Source of the DNA: Alicyclobacillus sp.
Lineage (GTDB): Bacteria > Bacillota > Bacilli > Alicyclobacillales > Alicyclobacillaceae
Reading direction: 5' to 3'
DNA: 53,914 bases
Assembly (NCBI GenBank): GCA_023511295.1
Contig: JAIMBT010000026.1
Location: forward strand, 1 to 53,914
Positions 28,231-39,278 of this stretch are shown one piece after another. Under the pieces are notes generated by a model. The model was not told where the DNA came from. It was given only the letters and a program-made list of their open reading frames with translations, and ran no database searches. The first letter of the stretch is position 1; every line of letters starts with the position of its first letter. The position numbers and the translations under genes were made by a program.

Positions 28231-28482
28231 ATGTCGTTAGATCGCATACGCCTAGCCAGGAAACGGACGATTGGGACCAACCAGACCGTGAAGGCCTTAC
28301 AGCAGAACCAAGTGACGTCCGTCTACGTTGCAAGGGACGCAGAAGCCCGTATCGTGGAACCGGTATTGGGTCTGGCTCGGCTCAGAGGGTTGGACGTGAT
28401 TTGGGTGGATACCATGAAGCAATTGGGTAAGGCGTGCGGCATCGAAGTCGGTGCGGCTGCGGCCGCCATCCTGGAGGACTGA
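28231..28482 (+). CDS. rplGB: L7Ae-family kink-turn RNA-binding protein (YbxF, L7Ae-like)
   Basis: An 83-residue L7Ae/L30e-fold protein known in B. subtilis to bind kink-turn RNA and occasionally ribosomes. Visible family features are the basic N-terminus, the segment IGTNQTVKALQQNQVTSVYV, the RDAEARIVEPVLGLAR helix and VIWVDTMKQLGKACGIEVGA. ATG 28231 lies 7 nt after GGGGAGG. The longer frame to 28183 starts at the predicted transcription start region. It heads the str operon, upstream of rpsL as in Bacillus. Confidence 0.92.
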   Translation: MSLDRIRLARKRTIGTNQTVKALQQNQVTSVYVARDAEARIVEPVLGLARLRGLDVIWVDTMKQLGKACGIEVGAAAAAILED

Positions 28483-28598
28483 AACCACCTGCCCGCTCAG
28501 TGAGAGGCATCGTTTTTGACTGTCTGCCCATGAACCACCAGGATGCGTGGACATAGAGGACAGCGGTGTAGCGAGATTTTGAAAGGAGGTGCGGCGGG

Positions 28599-29015
28599 AT
28601 GCCGACCATCAACCAGCTGGTCCGTAAGGGCCGGAAGCCGGTCGTTAAGAAGTCGACAGCACCGGCGCTGCAAAAGGGGTACAACAGCTTCCGGAAGGAG
28701 GAGACCGACCTTCCGGCGCCGCAGAAGCGCGGCGTGTGCACCCGCGTGGGCACGCTGACCCCGAAGAAGCCGAACTCGGCGCTCCGTAAGTACGCGCGTG
28801 TGCGTTTGACAAACCAGATTGAGGTTACAGCCTACATTCCAGGCATTGGGCACAATCTGCAGGAGCACTCCGTCGTGTTGGTTCGCGGCGGCCGCGTGAA
28901 GGACCTTCCGGGCGTGCGGTACCACATTGTGCGCGGCGCACTCGACACCGCCGGCGTGAAAGATCGGCAACAGGGCCGCTCGAAGTACGGCGCAAAGCGG
29001 CCAAAGGCGAAGTAA
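28599..29015 (+). CDS. rpsL: Ribosomal protein S12
   Basis: A 138-residue decoding-centre protein controlling accuracy. Conserved segments [20 protein letters not shown] and [20 protein letters not shown] are present. The lysines and proline where streptomycin-resistance mutations occur (PKKPNS and VKDLPG) are wild type. ATG 28599 follows AAAGGAGGTG. It is followed by an unusually long 218-nt gap before rpsG. Confidence 0.97.
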   Translation: MPTINQLVRKGRKPVVKKSTAPALQKGYNSFRKEETDLPAPQKRGVCTRVGTLTPKKPNSALRKYARVRLTNQIEVTAYIPGIGHNLQEHSVVLVRGGRVKDLPGVRYHIVRGALDTAGVKDRQQGRSKYGAKRPKAK

Positions 29016-29233
29016 GTTCCCTCGGCGCGTTCGCCCGGATGTTTCCTTGGAGTGGTGGCAATGCGTCGCCGCTTGCTGCGCATGGCCCAAGTCGGTTGCG
29101 TGGACAGGCATCTACAAGGGCGGGTATGGACGCGCGGTGGCCTGTGGTTTCGTATCGCCCTCCGTTTCTGGTGTGTTTTGTGGGAGATGTCCGCCTCTGT
29201 TGCGGACTGGGATTTCGAAAGGAGGCTGTCTGG
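29016..29233 (+). other. Intercistronic region rpsL-rpsG with hairpins
   Basis: This 218-nt stretch has no supported gene. It can form at least two stems: ATGCG (29061-29065) with CGCAT (29079-29083), and GTCCGC (29189-29194) with GCGGAC (29202-29207), the latter 10 nt before the rpsG ribosome site. No promoter or T tract is evident. In E. coli S7 represses its operon by binding the rpsL-rpsG space, so a similar role is possible but not shown. Confidence 0.5.
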
Positions 29234-29704
29234 ATGCCCAGAAAGGGTCCAGTGCCCAAGCGGGACGTTATGCCAGACCCGCTGTATGGGAACAAGATGG
29301 TGACGCGGTTGATTAACAAGGTCATGTTGGACGGGAAGCGGGGCACTGCACAGCGCATCGTGTACAACGCGTTCGAAAACATTCGTGAGCGCACGGGCAA
29401 GGACCCGATGGAAGTGTTCGAGGAAGCGATGCGCAACGTGATGCCGGTGCTCGAAGTGAAGGCTCGTCGCGTCGGCGGATCGAACTACCAAGTGCCGGTT
29501 GAGGTGCGCAGCGAACGGCGCATCACCCTCGGGTTGCGGTGGTTGGTCAACTACGCCCGCCTTCGTGGCGAGAAGACGATGGTCGAGCGGCTGGCGAACG
29601 AGTTGCTCGACGCCTCCAACAACATGGGCGGGGCCGTTAAGAAGAAGGAAGACACGCACCGGATGGCGGAAGCCAACAAGGCGTTCGCGCATTACCGGTG
29701 GTAG
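29234..29704 (+). CDS. rpsG: Ribosomal protein S7
   Basis: A 156-residue primary 16S-binding protein that nucleates the small-subunit head. [39 protein letters not shown], the beta-hairpin region [15 protein letters not shown] and [15 protein letters not shown] are intact. ATG 29234 lies 9 nt after AAAGGAGG. The upstream open frame to 29039 crosses the structured gap and has no S7 similarity. Confidence 0.96.
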   Translation: MPRKGPVPKRDVMPDPLYGNKMVTRLINKVMLDGKRGTAQRIVYNAFENIRERTGKDPMEVFEEAMRNVMPVLEVKARRVGGSNYQVPVEVRSERRITLGLRWLVNYARLRGEKTMVERLANELLDASNNMGGAVKKKEDTHRMAEANKAFAHYRW

Positions 29705-29750
29705 GACCCGCGGGTGTCGGACAGCTTGGTGACAGGAAGGAGGGCGCTTC

Positions 29751-31826
29751 TTGGCGCGTCAGTTTAGTCTAGAAAACACGCGCAACATCGGGATCATTGC
29801 GCACATCGATGCCGGCAAGACGACGACCACAGAACGGGTGTTGTTCTACACCGGCCGCGTGCACAAGATCGGCGAGGTCCATGACGGCGCGGCGACGATG
29901 GACTGGATGGCCCAGGAACAGGAGCGGGGCATCACCATCACCTCGGCTGCGACCACGGCGCAGTGGAAGGGTCACCGCATCAACATCATTGACACGCCTG
30001 GCCACGTGGATTTCACGGTCGAAGTGGAACGCTCGCTGCGCGTGCTCGATGGTGCGGTTGGCGTGTTCGACGCGAAAGGTGGCGTGGAGCCGCAGTCGGA
30101 GACGGTCTGGCGGCAGGCGGACAAGTACCACGTTCCGCGCATTGCGTACGTCAACAAGATGGATATCATCGGCGCGGATTTCCTGATGTGCGTAGAGCAG
30201 ATGCGGACCCGGCTCGGTGCCAAGGCGGTCCCGATTCAGTTGCCGATTGGCGCTGAGGACACGTTTGTTGGGATGGTGGACCTGGTCGAGAATCGAGCCA
30301 TCATCTACACGGACGACCTCGGAACGACCTCGGAAGCGCGAGAGATTCCGGACGATATGAAGGACCTTGCGGAACAGTACCGCACCCAGCTCATTGAAGC
30401 GGCGGCTGAAGTCGACGAGGACCTGATGATGAAGTATCTCGAGGGTGAAGAGATCACAGTTCCTGAGCTGAAGGCGGCGATTCGGAAGGGGACGTGTACG
30501 GTCCAATTGTTCCCTGTCTTGTGCGGGTCATCGTACCGCAACAAGGGCGTACAGCCGATGCTGGACGCTGTGGTGGACTACCTGCCTTCGCCGGTGGACG
30601 TGCCGCCTATCAAGGGCGTGACCCTCGACGGCGAGCCCACCGAGCGCCGGTCGTCAGACGACGAGCCCTTCTCGGCCCTCGCGTTCAAAATCATGACGGA
30701 CCCGTTCGTCGGGAAGCTGAGCTTCTTCCGTGTCTACTCCGGGACCCTCAGCAGCGGTTCGTATGTGATGAACTCGACGAAAGGCAAACGCGAGCGCATG
30801 GGCCGTATCGTGGAGATGCACGCCAACCACCGCGAAGAGCGCGACATGGTGTACGCCGGCGATATCGCGGCTGGCGTCGGCCTGAAGGATACCACGACGG
30901 GCGATACGCTGTGTGATGAGAAACACCAGGTGATCCTCGAGTCGATGGAGTTCCCAGATCCGGTGATTGACATCTCCGTTGAGCCGAAGACGAAGGCAGA
31001 TCAGGATAAGCTGGGCGTCGCGCTGAGCAAGTTGACGGAAGAAGACCCGACGTTCAAGACGTTCACGGACCCGGAGACGGGCCAAACCATCATCTCCGGG
31101 ATGGGTGAGCTCCACCTCGAGATCATCGTCGACCGGCTGCAGCGCGAGTTCAAGGTGGATATCAACACCGGCAAACCGCAGGTCGCGTACAAAGAGGCCA
31201 TCACCCAAGAGGTCGAACAGGAAGCCAAGTTCGTTCGCCAGTCGGGTGGGCGTGGGCAATACGGCCACGTCAAGGTTATCCTCTCGCCGCTGGAGCGGGG
31301 CGCTGGTTACGTCTTCGAAAACAAGATTGTCGGCGGTGCCATTCCGAAGGAGTACATCCCGGCAGTCGATGAAGGTGTCCGCGAGGCACTGCAAAACGGT
31401 GTGCTGGCCGGCTACCCGATGCTGGATGTCAAGTGCACCTTGATTGACGGCTCCTACCATGACGTCGACTCTTCGGAGATGGCGTTCAAGATTGCCGGAT
31501 CGATGGCGCTGAAACAAGGCGCTGTCAAAGCGGGTCCGGTGTTGCTCGAACCCATCATGAAAGTCGAGGTCACGGTTGCCGAAGAGTATATGGGCGACAT
31601 CATGGGGGATATCAACTCCCGCCGCGGCCGTATCGAAGGTATGGAGCCGCGTGCCAACGCTCAGGTGATTCGGGCGTACGTCCCGCTGTCCGAGATGTTC
31701 GGCTACTCGACGAACCTCCGGTCGCGGACGCAGGGGCGTGGGACCTTCTCGATGGTGTTTCACTCCTACGAGGAAGTCCCGAAGGGCATTGCTCAAGAAA
31801 TCATCGCCAAGAACAAGGGCGAGTAA
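29751..31826 (+). CDS. fusA: Elongation factor G
   Basis: A 691-residue translocase GTPase. G-domain motifs are [12 protein letters not shown] (G1), RGITITSAA (G2), DTPGHVDF (G3) and NKMD (G4). Domains II-V follow, including the domain IV segment [20 protein letters not shown]. It starts with TTG 29751, 6 nt after AAGGAGGG, giving [14 protein letters not shown]. The length matches the family (692 in B. subtilis). It is 46 nt after rpsG and 18 nt before tuf. Confidence 0.98.
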   Translation: MARQFSLENTRNIGIIAHIDAGKTTTTERVLFYTGRVHKIGEVHDGAATMDWMAQEQERGITITSAATTAQWKGHRINIIDTPGHVDFTVEVERSLRVLDGAVGVFDAKGGVEPQSETVWRQADKYHVPRIAYVNKMDIIGADFLMCVEQMRTRLGAKAVPIQLPIGAEDTFVGMVDLVENRAIIYTDDLGTTSEAREIPDDMKDLAEQYRTQLIEAAAEVDEDLMMKYLEGEEITVPELKAAIRKGTCTVQLFPVLCGSSYRNKGVQPMLDAVVDYLPSPVDVPPIKGVTLDGEPTERRSSDDEPFSALAFKIMTDPFVGKLSFFRVYSGTLSSGSYVMNSTKGKRERMGRIVEMHANHREERDMVYAGDIAAGVGLKDTTTGDTLCDEKHQVILESMEFPDPVIDISVEPKTKADQDKLGVALSKLTEEDPTFKTFTDPETGQTIISGMGELHLEIIVDRLQREFKVDINTGKPQVAYKEAITQEVEQEAKFVRQSGGRGQYGHVKVILSPLERGAGYVFENKIVGGAIPKEYIPAVDEGVREALQNGVLAGYPMLDVKCTLIDGSYHDVDSSEMAFKIAGSMALKQGAVKAGPVLLEPIMKVEVTVAEEYMGDIMGDINSRRGRIEGMEPRANAQVIRAYVPLSEMFGYSTNLRSRTQGRGTFSMVFHSYEEVPKGIAQEIIAKNKGE

Positions 31827-31844
31827 GACAAGGAGTGAGTGTAC

Positions 31845-33032
31845 ATGGCAAAAGCGAAATTTGACCGCTCTCTGCCGCACGTCAATGTTGGGACCATTGG
31901 GCACGTCGACCACGGGAAGACGACGCTGACCGCTGCCATCACGGCGGTGCAGGCCAACAAGGGGAAGGCCCAGCTGCAGAAGTACGACGAGATTGACAAG
32001 GCGCCGGAGGAGCGCGAGCGCGGTATTACGATTAATACGGCGCACGTCGAGTACACCACCGAGAACCGCCACTACGCGCACGTGGACTGCCCGGGCCACG
32101 CGGACTATGTCAAGAACATGATCACCGGTGCTGCGCAGATGGACGGCGCTATTCTCGTCGTGTCCGCTGCGGACGGCCCGATGCCGCAGACCCGCGAACA
32201 CATCCTGCTGTCGCGTCAGGTCGGCGTGCCGTACATCGTGGTATTCCTGAACAAGTGCGACATGGTGGACGACGAGGAGCTGCTTGAACTCGTCGAAATG
32301 GAAGTGCGCGAATTGCTGTCCGAGTACGAGTTCCCTGGCGACGAGATTCCGGTCATTCGCGGATCGGCTTTGAAGGCGCTGGAGGGAGATCCGGAGTACG
32401 TGAAGAAGATTGAAGAACTCCTGGAGGCGGTCGACAGCTACATTCCGACCCCGGAGCGCGACACCGACAAGCCATTCCTGATGCCGGTGGAGGATGTCTT
32501 CACCATCACGGGTCGTGGTACCGTCGCCACGGGTCGCGTGGAGCGTGGCACGCTGAAGGTGGGCGACGAAGTGGAAATCGTCGGACTGGTCGAGGAGAGC
32601 CGCAAGACGGTTGCGACCGGTATCGAGATGTTCCGCAAGTTGCTGGACCAGGCGCAGGCTGGCGACAACATCGGCGCACTGCTGCGCGGTGTGGAACGCA
32701 AGGACGTGGAGCGCGGGCAGGTATTGGTGAAGCCGGGCTCCATCAAGCCGCACACCGTGTTTAAGGCTGAGGTGTACGTCCTGACGAAGGAAGAAGGCGG
32801 TCGTCACACGCCGTTCTTCAACGGCTACCGTCCGCAGTTCTACTTCCGGACGACCGACGTGACCGGTGTGGTGAAGCTGCCGGAGGGCACCGAGATGGTG
32901 ATGCCTGGCGACAACATCACGATGGACGTCGAGCTGATTGCCCCCATCGCTCTGGAAGAAGGTACCCGGTTCGCCATTCGCGAGGGTGGCCGCACGGTTG
33001 GCGCCGGCGTGGTCAGCTCCATCGCGAAGTAA
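31845..33032 (+). CDS. tuf: Elongation factor Tu
   Basis: A 395-residue GTPase that delivers aminoacyl-tRNA. [10 protein letters not shown] (G1), [12 protein letters not shown] (G2), [12 protein letters not shown] (G3) and NKCD (G4) are intact. Domains II and III follow with [18 protein letters not shown] and [15 protein letters not shown] 31845 follows AAGGAGTGA; the GTG at 31839 is closer to the ribosome site. It is the last gene of the str operon, closed by a strong terminator. It is the only tuf in the window. Confidence 0.98.
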   Translation: MAKAKFDRSLPHVNVGTIGHVDHGKTTLTAAITAVQANKGKAQLQKYDEIDKAPEERERGITINTAHVEYTTENRHYAHVDCPGHADYVKNMITGAAQMDGAILVVSAADGPMPQTREHILLSRQVGVPYIVVFLNKCDMVDDEELLELVEMEVRELLSEYEFPGDEIPVIRGSALKALEGDPEYVKKIEELLEAVDSYIPTPERDTDKPFLMPVEDVFTITGRGTVATGRVERGTLKVGDEVEIVGLVEESRKTVATGIEMFRKLLDQAQAGDNIGALLRGVERKDVERGQVLVKPGSIKPHTVFKAEVYVLTKEEGGRHTPFFNGYRPQFYFRTTDVTGVVKLPEGTEMVMPGDNITMDVELIAPIALEEGTRFAIREGGRTVGAGVVSSIAK

Positions 33033-33068
33033 CGCGAGCGACGGATTCGTCCGCGGGAGAGAGTTACG

Positions 33069-33109
33069 GGAAACAGGGAACGGGAACGTTCTCTGTTTCC
33101 TTATTTTTC
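33069..33109 (+). terminator. Strong intrinsic terminator after tuf
   Basis: A 13-bp stem (33069-33081 / 33088-33100, one G-U pair, 6-nt loop) is followed by TTATTTTTCG. It separates the str operon from the S10 operon. Confidence 0.92.
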
Positions 33110-33135
33110 GCCGCTTGAGGAAATGGGATTGTGCC

Positions 33136-33164
33136 TTGTGTTCGTGCGTTCTGTCTAGTATAAT
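33136..33164 (+). promoter_or_regulatory. SigA promoter of the S10-spc-alpha supercluster
   Basis: TTGTGT (33136-33141) and a consensus TATAAT (33159-33164) are separated by 17 bp. The leader to rpsJ is about 150 nt. It contains short inverted repeats (for example CGTCG/CGACG near 33280) but nothing I can assign to a known leader family. Confidence 0.75.
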
Positions 33165-33303
33165 TTCGACTGTTGGTCTCTGACAGCGATGAGGCGGAAG
33201 GTTGCTCACGTGTCCTTGCCATATGGGCACCACTGAGGTAGTTTCCGTGGAGTATGTCCAAGAATTGGGCGATGGCACGTCGCGTACGACGCGGCCGCCC
33301 TGA

Positions 33304-33630
<327 letters not shown>

Positions 33631-33704
33631 GAGCGGCGCATCGGCCCGTCTGTCGGCTGGCGTCGTGTTTTGGTCAACTTGCTCGGTTTTAAGGAGGTGT
33701 GCGT

Positions 33705-34334
33705 ATGAAAGGGATCCTCGGTCGGAAGCTGGGGATGACCCAGGTCTTTGCGGAGGACGGAACGGTTATCCCGGTGACGGTCATTGAAGCCGGTCCGTGC
33801 ATCGTTTTGCAGAAGAAACAGCTGGAGAGCGACGGTTACGAAGCCGTCCAGATTGGGTTTGCGGACAAGAAACCGAAGCGCGCGACGAAGGCGGAACAAG
33901 GCCACGCACAGAAGGCGAATACCGGCGCGAAGAAATATGTGCGCGAGTTGCGTGGTGTGAACCTCGCGGAGTATGAGGTCGGCCAGCAGCTGGGGCCGGA
34001 TGTTTTTGCGGAAGGCGACGTCGTCGACGTGATTGGTACGTCGAAAGGTAAGGGCTATGCGGGTCCGATTAAGCGACACAATCAATCGCGCGGACCGATG
34101 GCACACGGCTCGAAGTATCACCGCGGCGTCGGCTCGCTGGGTGCCATTGCCCCGAACCGCGTGTTCAAGGGGCAGACGATGGCCGGCCGGATGGGCGGCG
34201 AGCGCGTGACCGTGCAGAACTTGCAGGTCGTGCGGGTGGACACCGAGCGAAACCTTCTGTTGATTAAGGGCGCCGTGCCGGGCCCGAAGAACTCGTTTGT
34301 CACAGTGCGTTCGGCTGTGAAGGCGGGTCACTGA
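33705..34334 (+). CDS. rplC: Ribosomal protein L3
   Basis: A 209-residue early-assembly 50S protein near the peptidyl-transferase centre. [47 protein letters not shown] and [16 protein letters not shown] are conserved. The central extension that reaches the catalytic centre is present. ATG 33705 lies 6 nt after AAGGAGGTG; GTG 33699 overlaps that site. Confidence 0.97.
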   Translation: MKGILGRKLGMTQVFAEDGTVIPVTVIEAGPCIVLQKKQLESDGYEAVQIGFADKKPKRATKAEQGHAQKANTGAKKYVRELRGVNLAEYEVGQQLGPDVFAEGDVVDVIGTSKGKGYAGPIKRHNQSRGPMAHGSKYHRGVGSLGAIAPNRVFKGQTMAGRMGGERVTVQNLQVVRVDTERNLLLIKGAVPGPKNSFVTVRSAVKAGH

Positions 34335-34360
34335 GACTGCGAAGGGAAGGAGGACGAAGC

Positions 34361-34981
34361 ATGCCGAAAGTACCGGTCGTAAACATGAATGGCGAACAGG
34401 TCGGTGAGATTGAGCTCAGTGAGCGCGTGTTCGCTGCGCCGGTTCGCGAGGACCTCATGCATCAGGTCGTGCTGAGCCACCTCGCTGCGCGGCGGAGTGG
34501 CACGCATAAGGTGAAGAACCGGTCGGAAGTGTCTGGTGGTGGACGCAAACCGTGGCGCCAGAAGGGCACTGGACGGGCGCGCCAGGGCAGCACGCGAGCA
34601 CCCCAGTGGAAGGGCGGGGGTGTCGTCTTTGGACCGACGCCGCGCACATACGAACTGAAGGTCAATAAGAAGGTGCGACGCCAAGCCCTGTACAGCGCTT
34701 TGTCGAGCAAACTGGACGAAGGCAAGATTGTGGTGTTGGACAACCTCCAACTTCCGGAAGCGAAGACGAAACACATGGCTGCGTTGTTACAGAAGTTGCA
34801 GGTTGGCCGGGCGCTGTTCGTGGATGCTGAACGTCAGGAGACGGCATGGCGCTCTGCTCGGAACATCGCGGGCTTGACCTACGTTCCCGCGAACGCCATC
34901 AACGTGTATGAGATTCTGCGCCACGACCAACTGGTGCTGACACGCGATGCGGTCGCGAAGGTCGAGGAGGTGTTCGCGTAA
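34361..34981 (+). CDS. rplD: Ribosomal protein L4
   Basis: A 206-residue protein whose basic loop ([20 protein letters not shown] near 65-84) lines the exit tunnel and is where macrolide-resistance changes arise. That loop looks wild type. In enterobacteria L4 also represses the S10 operon; no equivalent leader is recognisable here. ATG 34361 follows AAGGAGGACG. The stop overlaps the rplW start by one base. Confidence 0.96.
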   Translation: MPKVPVVNMNGEQVGEIELSERVFAAPVREDLMHQVVLSHLAARRSGTHKVKNRSEVSGGGRKPWRQKGTGRARQGSTRAPQWKGGGVVFGPTPRTYELKVNKKVRRQALYSALSSKLDEGKIVVLDNLQLPEAKTKHMAALLQKLQVGRALFVDAERQETAWRSARNIAGLTYVPANAINVYEILRHDQLVLTRDAVAKVEEVFA

Positions 34982-35265
34982 TGGATCCGCGGGACCTGAT
35001 TAAGCGGCCGGTCATCACGGAGCGGTCGACGGAACTGATGGAGAACGGCAAGTATGTATTCGAAGTCGACCGTCGCGCTAACAAGACGGAGATTCGCCAG
35101 GCCGTCGAGAAGCTGTTCGGCGTCAAGGTGTTGAAGGTCAACACGATGCGTACGCCGGGCAAGAAGAAGCGCGTTGGGCGGTTCGTCGGCTACACCTCGG
35201 AGCGCAAGAAGGCCATCGTGACGCTGGCACCGGGGTCGAAGGAGATTAAGCTGTTCAACAGCTGA
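34981..35265 (+). CDS. rplW: Ribosomal protein L23
   Basis: A 94-residue tunnel-exit protein that docks trigger factor and [23 protein letters not shown] at the N-terminus and [20 protein letters not shown] in the flexible loop are family features. ATG 34981 shares its A with the rplD stop codon, so translation is coupled. Confidence 0.96.
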   Translation: MDPRDLIKRPVITERSTELMENGKYVFEVDRRANKTEIRQAVEKLFGVKVLKVNTMRTPGKKKRVGRFVGYTSERKKAIVTLAPGSKEIKLFNS

Positions 35266-35300
35266 CGTCGAGTCCATGAACTACAAAGGAGGTTTCCGCG

Positions 35301-36131
35301 TTGGGCATCAAAAAGTATCGCCCGACTTCTCCGGGGCGTCGGTTCATGTCGGTCTCGACGTTTGAGGAGATCACGACCGACACGCCCGAAAAGTCGCTGT
35401 TGGCGCCGCTCTCGAAGCGCGCTGGCCGCAATCACCAGGGCAAGATCACAGTCCGCCACCACGGTGGGGGGCATAAGCGGCAGTACCGGATCATCGATTT
35501 TAAGCGCAACAAGGACGGGGTGCCGGCCAAGGTCGCGACGATTGAGTACGACCCCAACCGTTCGGCTCGAATTGCGCTGTTGCACTACGTCGACGGAGAG
35601 AAGCGGTATATTCTGGCACCGCACGGTCTGAAGGTTGGGGACCGCGTGGTGTCGGGACCGGACGCGGATATCCGGGTTGGCAATGCGTTGCCGCTCGCGA
35701 ACATCCCGGTTGGTACGGTGGTCCACAACATCGAGTTGAAACCTGGCAAGGGCGGCCAGCTGGCGCGCGCTGCAGGCGCATCGGCTCAGTTGATGGCGAA
35801 AGATGGCGAGTACGCAACCCTGCGCCTCGCATCCGGTGAGATGCGGCTCGTGCGCAGTGAGTGCAGGGCCACCATTGGCCAGGTCGGGAACCTTGACCAC
35901 GAGAACGTCAACATCGGCAAAGCTGGACGATCTCGCTGGCTGGGCAAGCGGCCAACGGTTCGCGGCGTGGTCATGAACCCTGTCGACCACCCGCACGGTG
36001 GTGGCGAAGGTAAAGCGCCTGTTGGCCGCAAGTCTCCGATGTCACCTTGGGGGCAGCCGACGCTCGGCAAGAAGACGCGCAAGAAGAACCACCCGACGGA
36101 CAAGTATATCGTTCGCCGTCGCAAGAAGTGA
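35301..36131 (+). CDS. rplB: Ribosomal protein L2
   Basis: A 276-residue protein required for subunit association and peptidyl transferase. [34 protein letters not shown] and the highly conserved [19 protein letters not shown] (including the functionally important His) are present. It starts with TTG 35301, 8 nt after AAAGGAGG, giving [13 protein letters not shown] 135-nt gap with hairpins separates it from rpsS. Confidence 0.97.
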   Translation: MGIKKYRPTSPGRRFMSVSTFEEITTDTPEKSLLAPLSKRAGRNHQGKITVRHHGGGHKRQYRIIDFKRNKDGVPAKVATIEYDPNRSARIALLHYVDGEKRYILAPHGLKVGDRVVSGPDADIRVGNALPLANIPVGTVVHNIELKPGKGGQLARAAGASAQLMAKDGEYATLRLASGEMRLVRSECRATIGQVGNLDHENVNIGKAGRSRWLGKRPTVRGVVMNPVDHPHGGGEGKAPVGRKSPMSPWGQPTLGKKTRKKNHPTDKYIVRRRKK

Positions 36132-36266
36132 CGAGTTGGTCTGGGGTGGGCTCGTCAGAATGAGCCACGGTCGGCGCGTGAAGGTGCACGGATGGCGCGG
36201 CCGGTACGCCGGAACGCGAATGTGCAGCGCGCCGGTCCGGCAGCGTGTTCGAGAGGAGGGTATTGC

Positions 36267-36548
36267 ATGAGTCGGTCTCTGAAGAAGGGCCCGTTTGTGG
36301 ATGGCCACCTGATGAAAAAGGTGGAGGAATTGAACAAGAACGGTGAGAAGCGCGTCATCAAGACGTGGTCGCGCCGGTCGACGATTTTCCCGCAGTTTGT
36401 CGGACACACGTTTGGCGTGCACGACGGCCGCAAGCACGTGCCGGTTTACGTGACGGAGGATATGGTCGGTCACAAGCTCGGCGAGTTTGCGCCGACGCGT
36501 ACGTACAAGGGGCACGCTGGAGACGAAAAGGGCTCCCGCGCCCGGTAA
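36267..36548 (+). CDS. rpsS: Ribosomal protein S19
   Basis: A 93-residue head protein that contacts the A-site finger. [20 protein letters not shown] and [20 protein letters not shown] are conserved, and [14 protein letters not shown] ends the fold. ATG 36267 lies 6 nt after GAGAGGAGGG. The frame is open back to 36192, but that part is a structured gap. Not coding 36132-36266: it holds a hairpin near 36146-36168 and the palindrome GCCGG-T-CCGGC at 36231-36241. Confidence 0.96.
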   Translation: MSRSLKKGPFVDGHLMKKVEELNKNGEKRVIKTWSRRSTIFPQFVGHTFGVHDGRKHVPVYVTEDMVGHKLGEFAPTRTYKGHAGDEKGSRAR

Positions 36549-36576
36549 TCGATTCACATAGGAAGGAGGGCTACCG

Positions 36577-36918
36577 ATGGAGGCAACGCAGACGCGGGCT
36601 CGAGCGAAGTACATCCGGATTGCGCCGCGCAAGGTGCGCCTGGTGGTCGACCTGATTCGTGGGAAGAACGTCGGCGAAGCGCTGGCGATTTTGAAACTGA
36701 CGCCGCGCGGAGCTTCTCCGGTGGTGGAGAAGGTGCTGCGGTCGGCCATCGCGAACGCGGAGAACAACCACAATATGGACGTGGAGCGCCTGTTTGTGAA
36801 AGAGATCTCCGTGGATCCGGGTCCGACCCTGAAACGGTTCCACCCTCGGGCACAGGGCCGGGCGTACAGCATCATGAAGCGGACCAGCCACATCACGGTC
36901 GTGGTGGCGGAAAGGTAA
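36577..36918 (+). CDS. rplV: Ribosomal protein L22
   Basis: A 113-residue protein with a long beta-hairpin in the exit tunnel. [20 protein letters not shown] starts the globular domain, and [20 protein letters not shown] is the hairpin tip region tied to macrolide sensitivity, with no deletion seen. ATG 36577 follows GGAAGGAGGG. It is close-packed with rpsC, 16 nt away. Confidence 0.96.
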   Translation: MEATQTRARAKYIRIAPRKVRLVVDLIRGKNVGEALAILKLTPRGASPVVEKVLRSAIANAENNHNMDVERLFVKEISVDPGPTLKRFHPRAQGRAYSIMKRTSHITVVVAER

Positions 36919-36934
36919 GGAGGGATTACGGGGA

Positions 36935-37600
36935 ATGGGTCAAAAGGTGAACCCTGTTGGTTTGCGTATCGGCATCATTCGCGACTGGGAGTCGAAGTGG
37001 TTTGCGAACAAGAAGGACTACCAGGAGTTGTTGCACGAAGACCTGCGGATTCGCGACTTCGTCTCGAATCGGCTGAAGGACGCTGCGGTCGCCTCCATCG
37101 ACATCGAGCGGGCCGCAAACCGCATCAACGTGGTCATTCACACGGCGAAGCCGGGTATGGTCATCGGCAAAGGTGGTTCTGAGGTCGATGCGCTGCGGAA
37201 CCAATTGAACGCGTTGACCGGCAAGCGAGTGCACATTTCCATCTCCGAGATTAAATCGCCAGATCTCAGTGCGCGCTTGGTCGCGGAGAACATCGCCAGC
37301 CAACTCGCCCGGCGCGTGTCGTTCCGGCGCGCAATGAAACAGGCGATTCAGCGGACGATGCGCAACGGCGCGAAAGGCGTCCGGGTGCAGGTGTCGGGCC
37401 GTCTCGGTGGCGCAGAAATTGCGCGGACGGAAGGCTACTCCGAGGGTACCGTGCCACTGCACACCCTGCGGGCAGACATCGACTACGCGCTGGCGGAGGC
37501 GCACACCACCTATGGTCGAATCGGCGTGAAGGTGTGGATCTACCGCGGCGAGATTTTGCCGCAGCGGGCGCGGAAGGCGACTGAAGAAGGAGGCAACTAA
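36935..37600 (+). CDS. rpsC: Ribosomal protein S3
   Basis: A 221-residue mRNA-entry protein with an N-terminal KH domain ([24 protein letters not shown] loop visible) and a C-terminal S3 domain ([20 protein letters not shown]). ATG 36935 follows AAGGAGGG. The length is close to the B. subtilis 218. The stop is two bases before the rplP ATG. Confidence 0.97.
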   Translation: MGQKVNPVGLRIGIIRDWESKWFANKKDYQELLHEDLRIRDFVSNRLKDAAVASIDIERAANRINVVIHTAKPGMVIGKGGSEVDALRNQLNALTGKRVHISISEIKSPDLSARLVAENIASQLARRVSFRRAMKQAIQRTMRNGAKGVRVQVSGRLGGAEIARTEGYSEGTVPLHTLRADIDYALAEAHTTYGRIGVKVWIYRGEILPQRARKATEEGGN

Positions 37601-37602
37601 TC

Positions 37603-38040
37603 ATGTTGATGCCGAAGCGTGTGAAGCACCGCAAGGAGCACCGCGGTCGCATGACCGGTGCCTCGAAGGGCGGCAACGAGGTGGCTTTCGGGCAGTTCGG
37701 CCTGCAGGCGTTGGAAGCCGCCTGGGTCACCAATCGCCAGATTGAGGCGGCACGTATTGCGATGACGCGTTACATGCGTAGAGGCGGCAAGGTTTGGATC
37801 AAGATCTTTCCGAGCAAGCCGGTGACGCAGAAGCCCGCGGAGACGCGCATGGGCAGCGGTAAGGGTTCGCCGGAGAAGTGGGTCGCGGTCGTCAAACCGG
37901 GTCGCATCCTGTTTGAGATTGATGGGGTGAGCGAGGAGGTCGCTCGGGAGGCGATGCGCCTCGCGGCACACAAGCTGCCCATCAAGACCAAGTTTGTAGT
38001 TCGCGATGAAACGGGTGGTGTAGCCGATGAAAGCCAGTGA
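37603..38040 (+). CDS. rplP: Ribosomal protein L16
   Basis: A 145-residue protein at the A-site tRNA elbow. [34 protein letters not shown] and the functional loop [20 protein letters not shown] are conserved. ATG 37603 gives [10 protein letters not shown] and is preceded by GAAGGAGG near the rpsC end. It overlaps rpmC by 14 nt. Confidence 0.97.
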   Translation: MLMPKRVKHRKEHRGRMTGASKGGNEVAFGQFGLQALEAAWVTNRQIEAARIAMTRYMRRGGKVWIKIFPSKPVTQKPAETRMGSGKGSPEKWVAVVKPGRILFEIDGVSEEVAREAMRLAAHKLPIKTKFVVRDETGGVADESQ

Positions 38041-38224
38041 GTTGCGTGTTCTCTCGACGGAGGAGATTGAGAGCCGCGTCGACCAGTTGAAGGACGAGTT
38101 GTTCAACCTTCGCTTCCAGCTTGCCACGGGTCAGTTGGAGAACCCGATGCGGATTCGCCAGGTCCGCAAGGACATCGCGCGCGCCAAGACAATTTTGAAG
38201 CAGCGGGAATTGGGTATCGGTTAA
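38027..38224 (+). CDS. rpmC: Ribosomal protein L29
   Basis: A 65-residue two-helix hairpin at the tunnel exit. [18 protein letters not shown] and [20 protein letters not shown] followed by [18 protein letters not shown] are typical. ATG 38027 lies inside the end of rplP, indicating coupled translation. Confidence 0.95.
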   Translation: MKASELRVLSTEEIESRVDQLKDELFNLRFQLATGQLENPMRIRQVRKDIARAKTILKQRELGIG

Positions 38225-38246
38225 CTGCAGGAAGGAGGTCGTGTGA

Positions 38247-38507
38247 TTGGAACGGAACTACCGGAAGGTCCGTGTCGGCAAGGTCGTCAGCGACAAGATG
38301 GATAAGACCATCGTTGTAGCAGTCGAGGAGCACGTGAAGCACCGCCTGTACGGTAAGACGATTCGTCGTACCGTGAAGTTCAAGGCGCATGACGAGACGA
38401 ACAGCGCGAAGGTGGGCGACACCGTCCGCATTATGGAGACGAGGCCGCTGTCGAAGGAGAAGCGTTGGCGTTTGGTCGAGATCATCGAGAAGGCGGTCGT
38501 CATTTAA
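38247..38507 (+). CDS. rpsQ: Ribosomal protein S17
   Basis: An 86-residue OB-fold primary binder of 16S r[23 protein letters not shown] and [20 protein letters not shown] are conserved. The start is TTG 38247, about 9 nt after GAAGGAGG; a GTG six bases earlier is followed at once by a stop and cannot be used. Confidence 0.95.
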   Translation: MERNYRKVRVGKVVSDKMDKTIVVAVEEHVKHRLYGKTIRRTVKFKAHDETNSAKVGDTVRIMETRPLSKEKRWRLVEIIEKAVVI

Positions 38508-38536
38508 TCGTTCCCGTTTGAGAGGAGGCATTCCGA

Positions 38537-38905
38537 ATGATTCAACCGCAAACGAGGTTGACTGTGGCCGACAACACGGGGGCGAAGGAAATTATGTGCT
38601 TCCGTGTGCTCGGTGGATCGAACCGCAAGACGGCGAACATCGGCGATATCATCGTCGCGTCCGTGAAGAGTGCAACACCCGGTGGCGTTGTCAAGAAAGG
38701 GGACGTCGTCAAGGCGGTGGTGGTGCGAAGCAGGCGGGGGCTTCGTCGCAAGGATGGCTCGTACATCCGGTTTGACGAGAACGCGGCGGTCATCATCCGG
38801 GAAGACAAGAGCCCACGCGGTACGCGTATTTTTGGACCGGTAGCGCGTGAACTGCGCGAGCGCGACTTTATGAAGATCATCTCGCTGGCGCCGGAAGTGC
38901 TGTAA
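38537..38905 (+). CDS. rplN: Ribosomal protein L14
   Basis: A 122-residue protein, highly conserved and the docking point for the silencing factor Rsf[21 protein letters not shown] opens the protein, and [20 protein letters not shown] closes it. ATG 38537 follows GAGAGGAGG. It is standard in position and length. Confidence 0.97.
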   Translation: MIQPQTRLTVADNTGAKEIMCFRVLGGSNRKTANIGDIIVASVKSATPGGVVKKGDVVKAVVVRSRRGLRRKDGSYIRFDENAAVIIREDKSPRGTRIFGPVARELRERDFMKIISLAPEVL

Positions 38906-38932
38906 GCCGGGCCTTTAGAGGGGGTGCACAGG

Positions 38933-39256
38933 TTGGCAAAGTTGTCGGTGAAGAAAGGTGACAAGGTGGTCGTCATCGCGGGCAAGGACAAATCGAAGAC
39001 CGGTGAGGTCCTGCGCGTGTTTCCGAAAGAACAGCGGGTGCTGGTGAGCGGGGTCAACATCGTGAAGCGGCACACGAAGCCGAGTATGCAGAACCAGGAT
39101 GGCGGCATCCTCGAGAAAGAGGCGCCCATCCACGTGTCGAACGTTCTGCTCGCTGACCCGAAAACCGGTGAGCCGACGCGCATCGGATACAAGTTCCTCG
39201 AGGACGGCACGAAGGTGCGATATGCCAAAAAGTCTGGCGAAGTGATTGATAAGTAG
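38933..39256 (+). CDS. rplX: Ribosomal protein L24
   Basis: A 107-residue assembly initiator with a KOW motif ([20 protein letters not shown] near residues 6-25) and [20 protein letters not shown]. The start is TTG 38933, 6 nt after AGAGGGGGTG, giving [10 protein letters not shown]. The GTG at 38924 is part of the ribosome site. Confidence 0.95.
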   Translation: MAKLSVKKGDKVVVIAGKDKSKTGEVLRVFPKEQRVLVSGVNIVKRHTKPSMQNQDGGILEKEAPIHVSNVLLADPKTGEPTRIGYKFLEDGTKVRYAKKSGEVIDK

Positions 39257-39278
39257 CCAGGTGAAGGGAGAAATCGCT

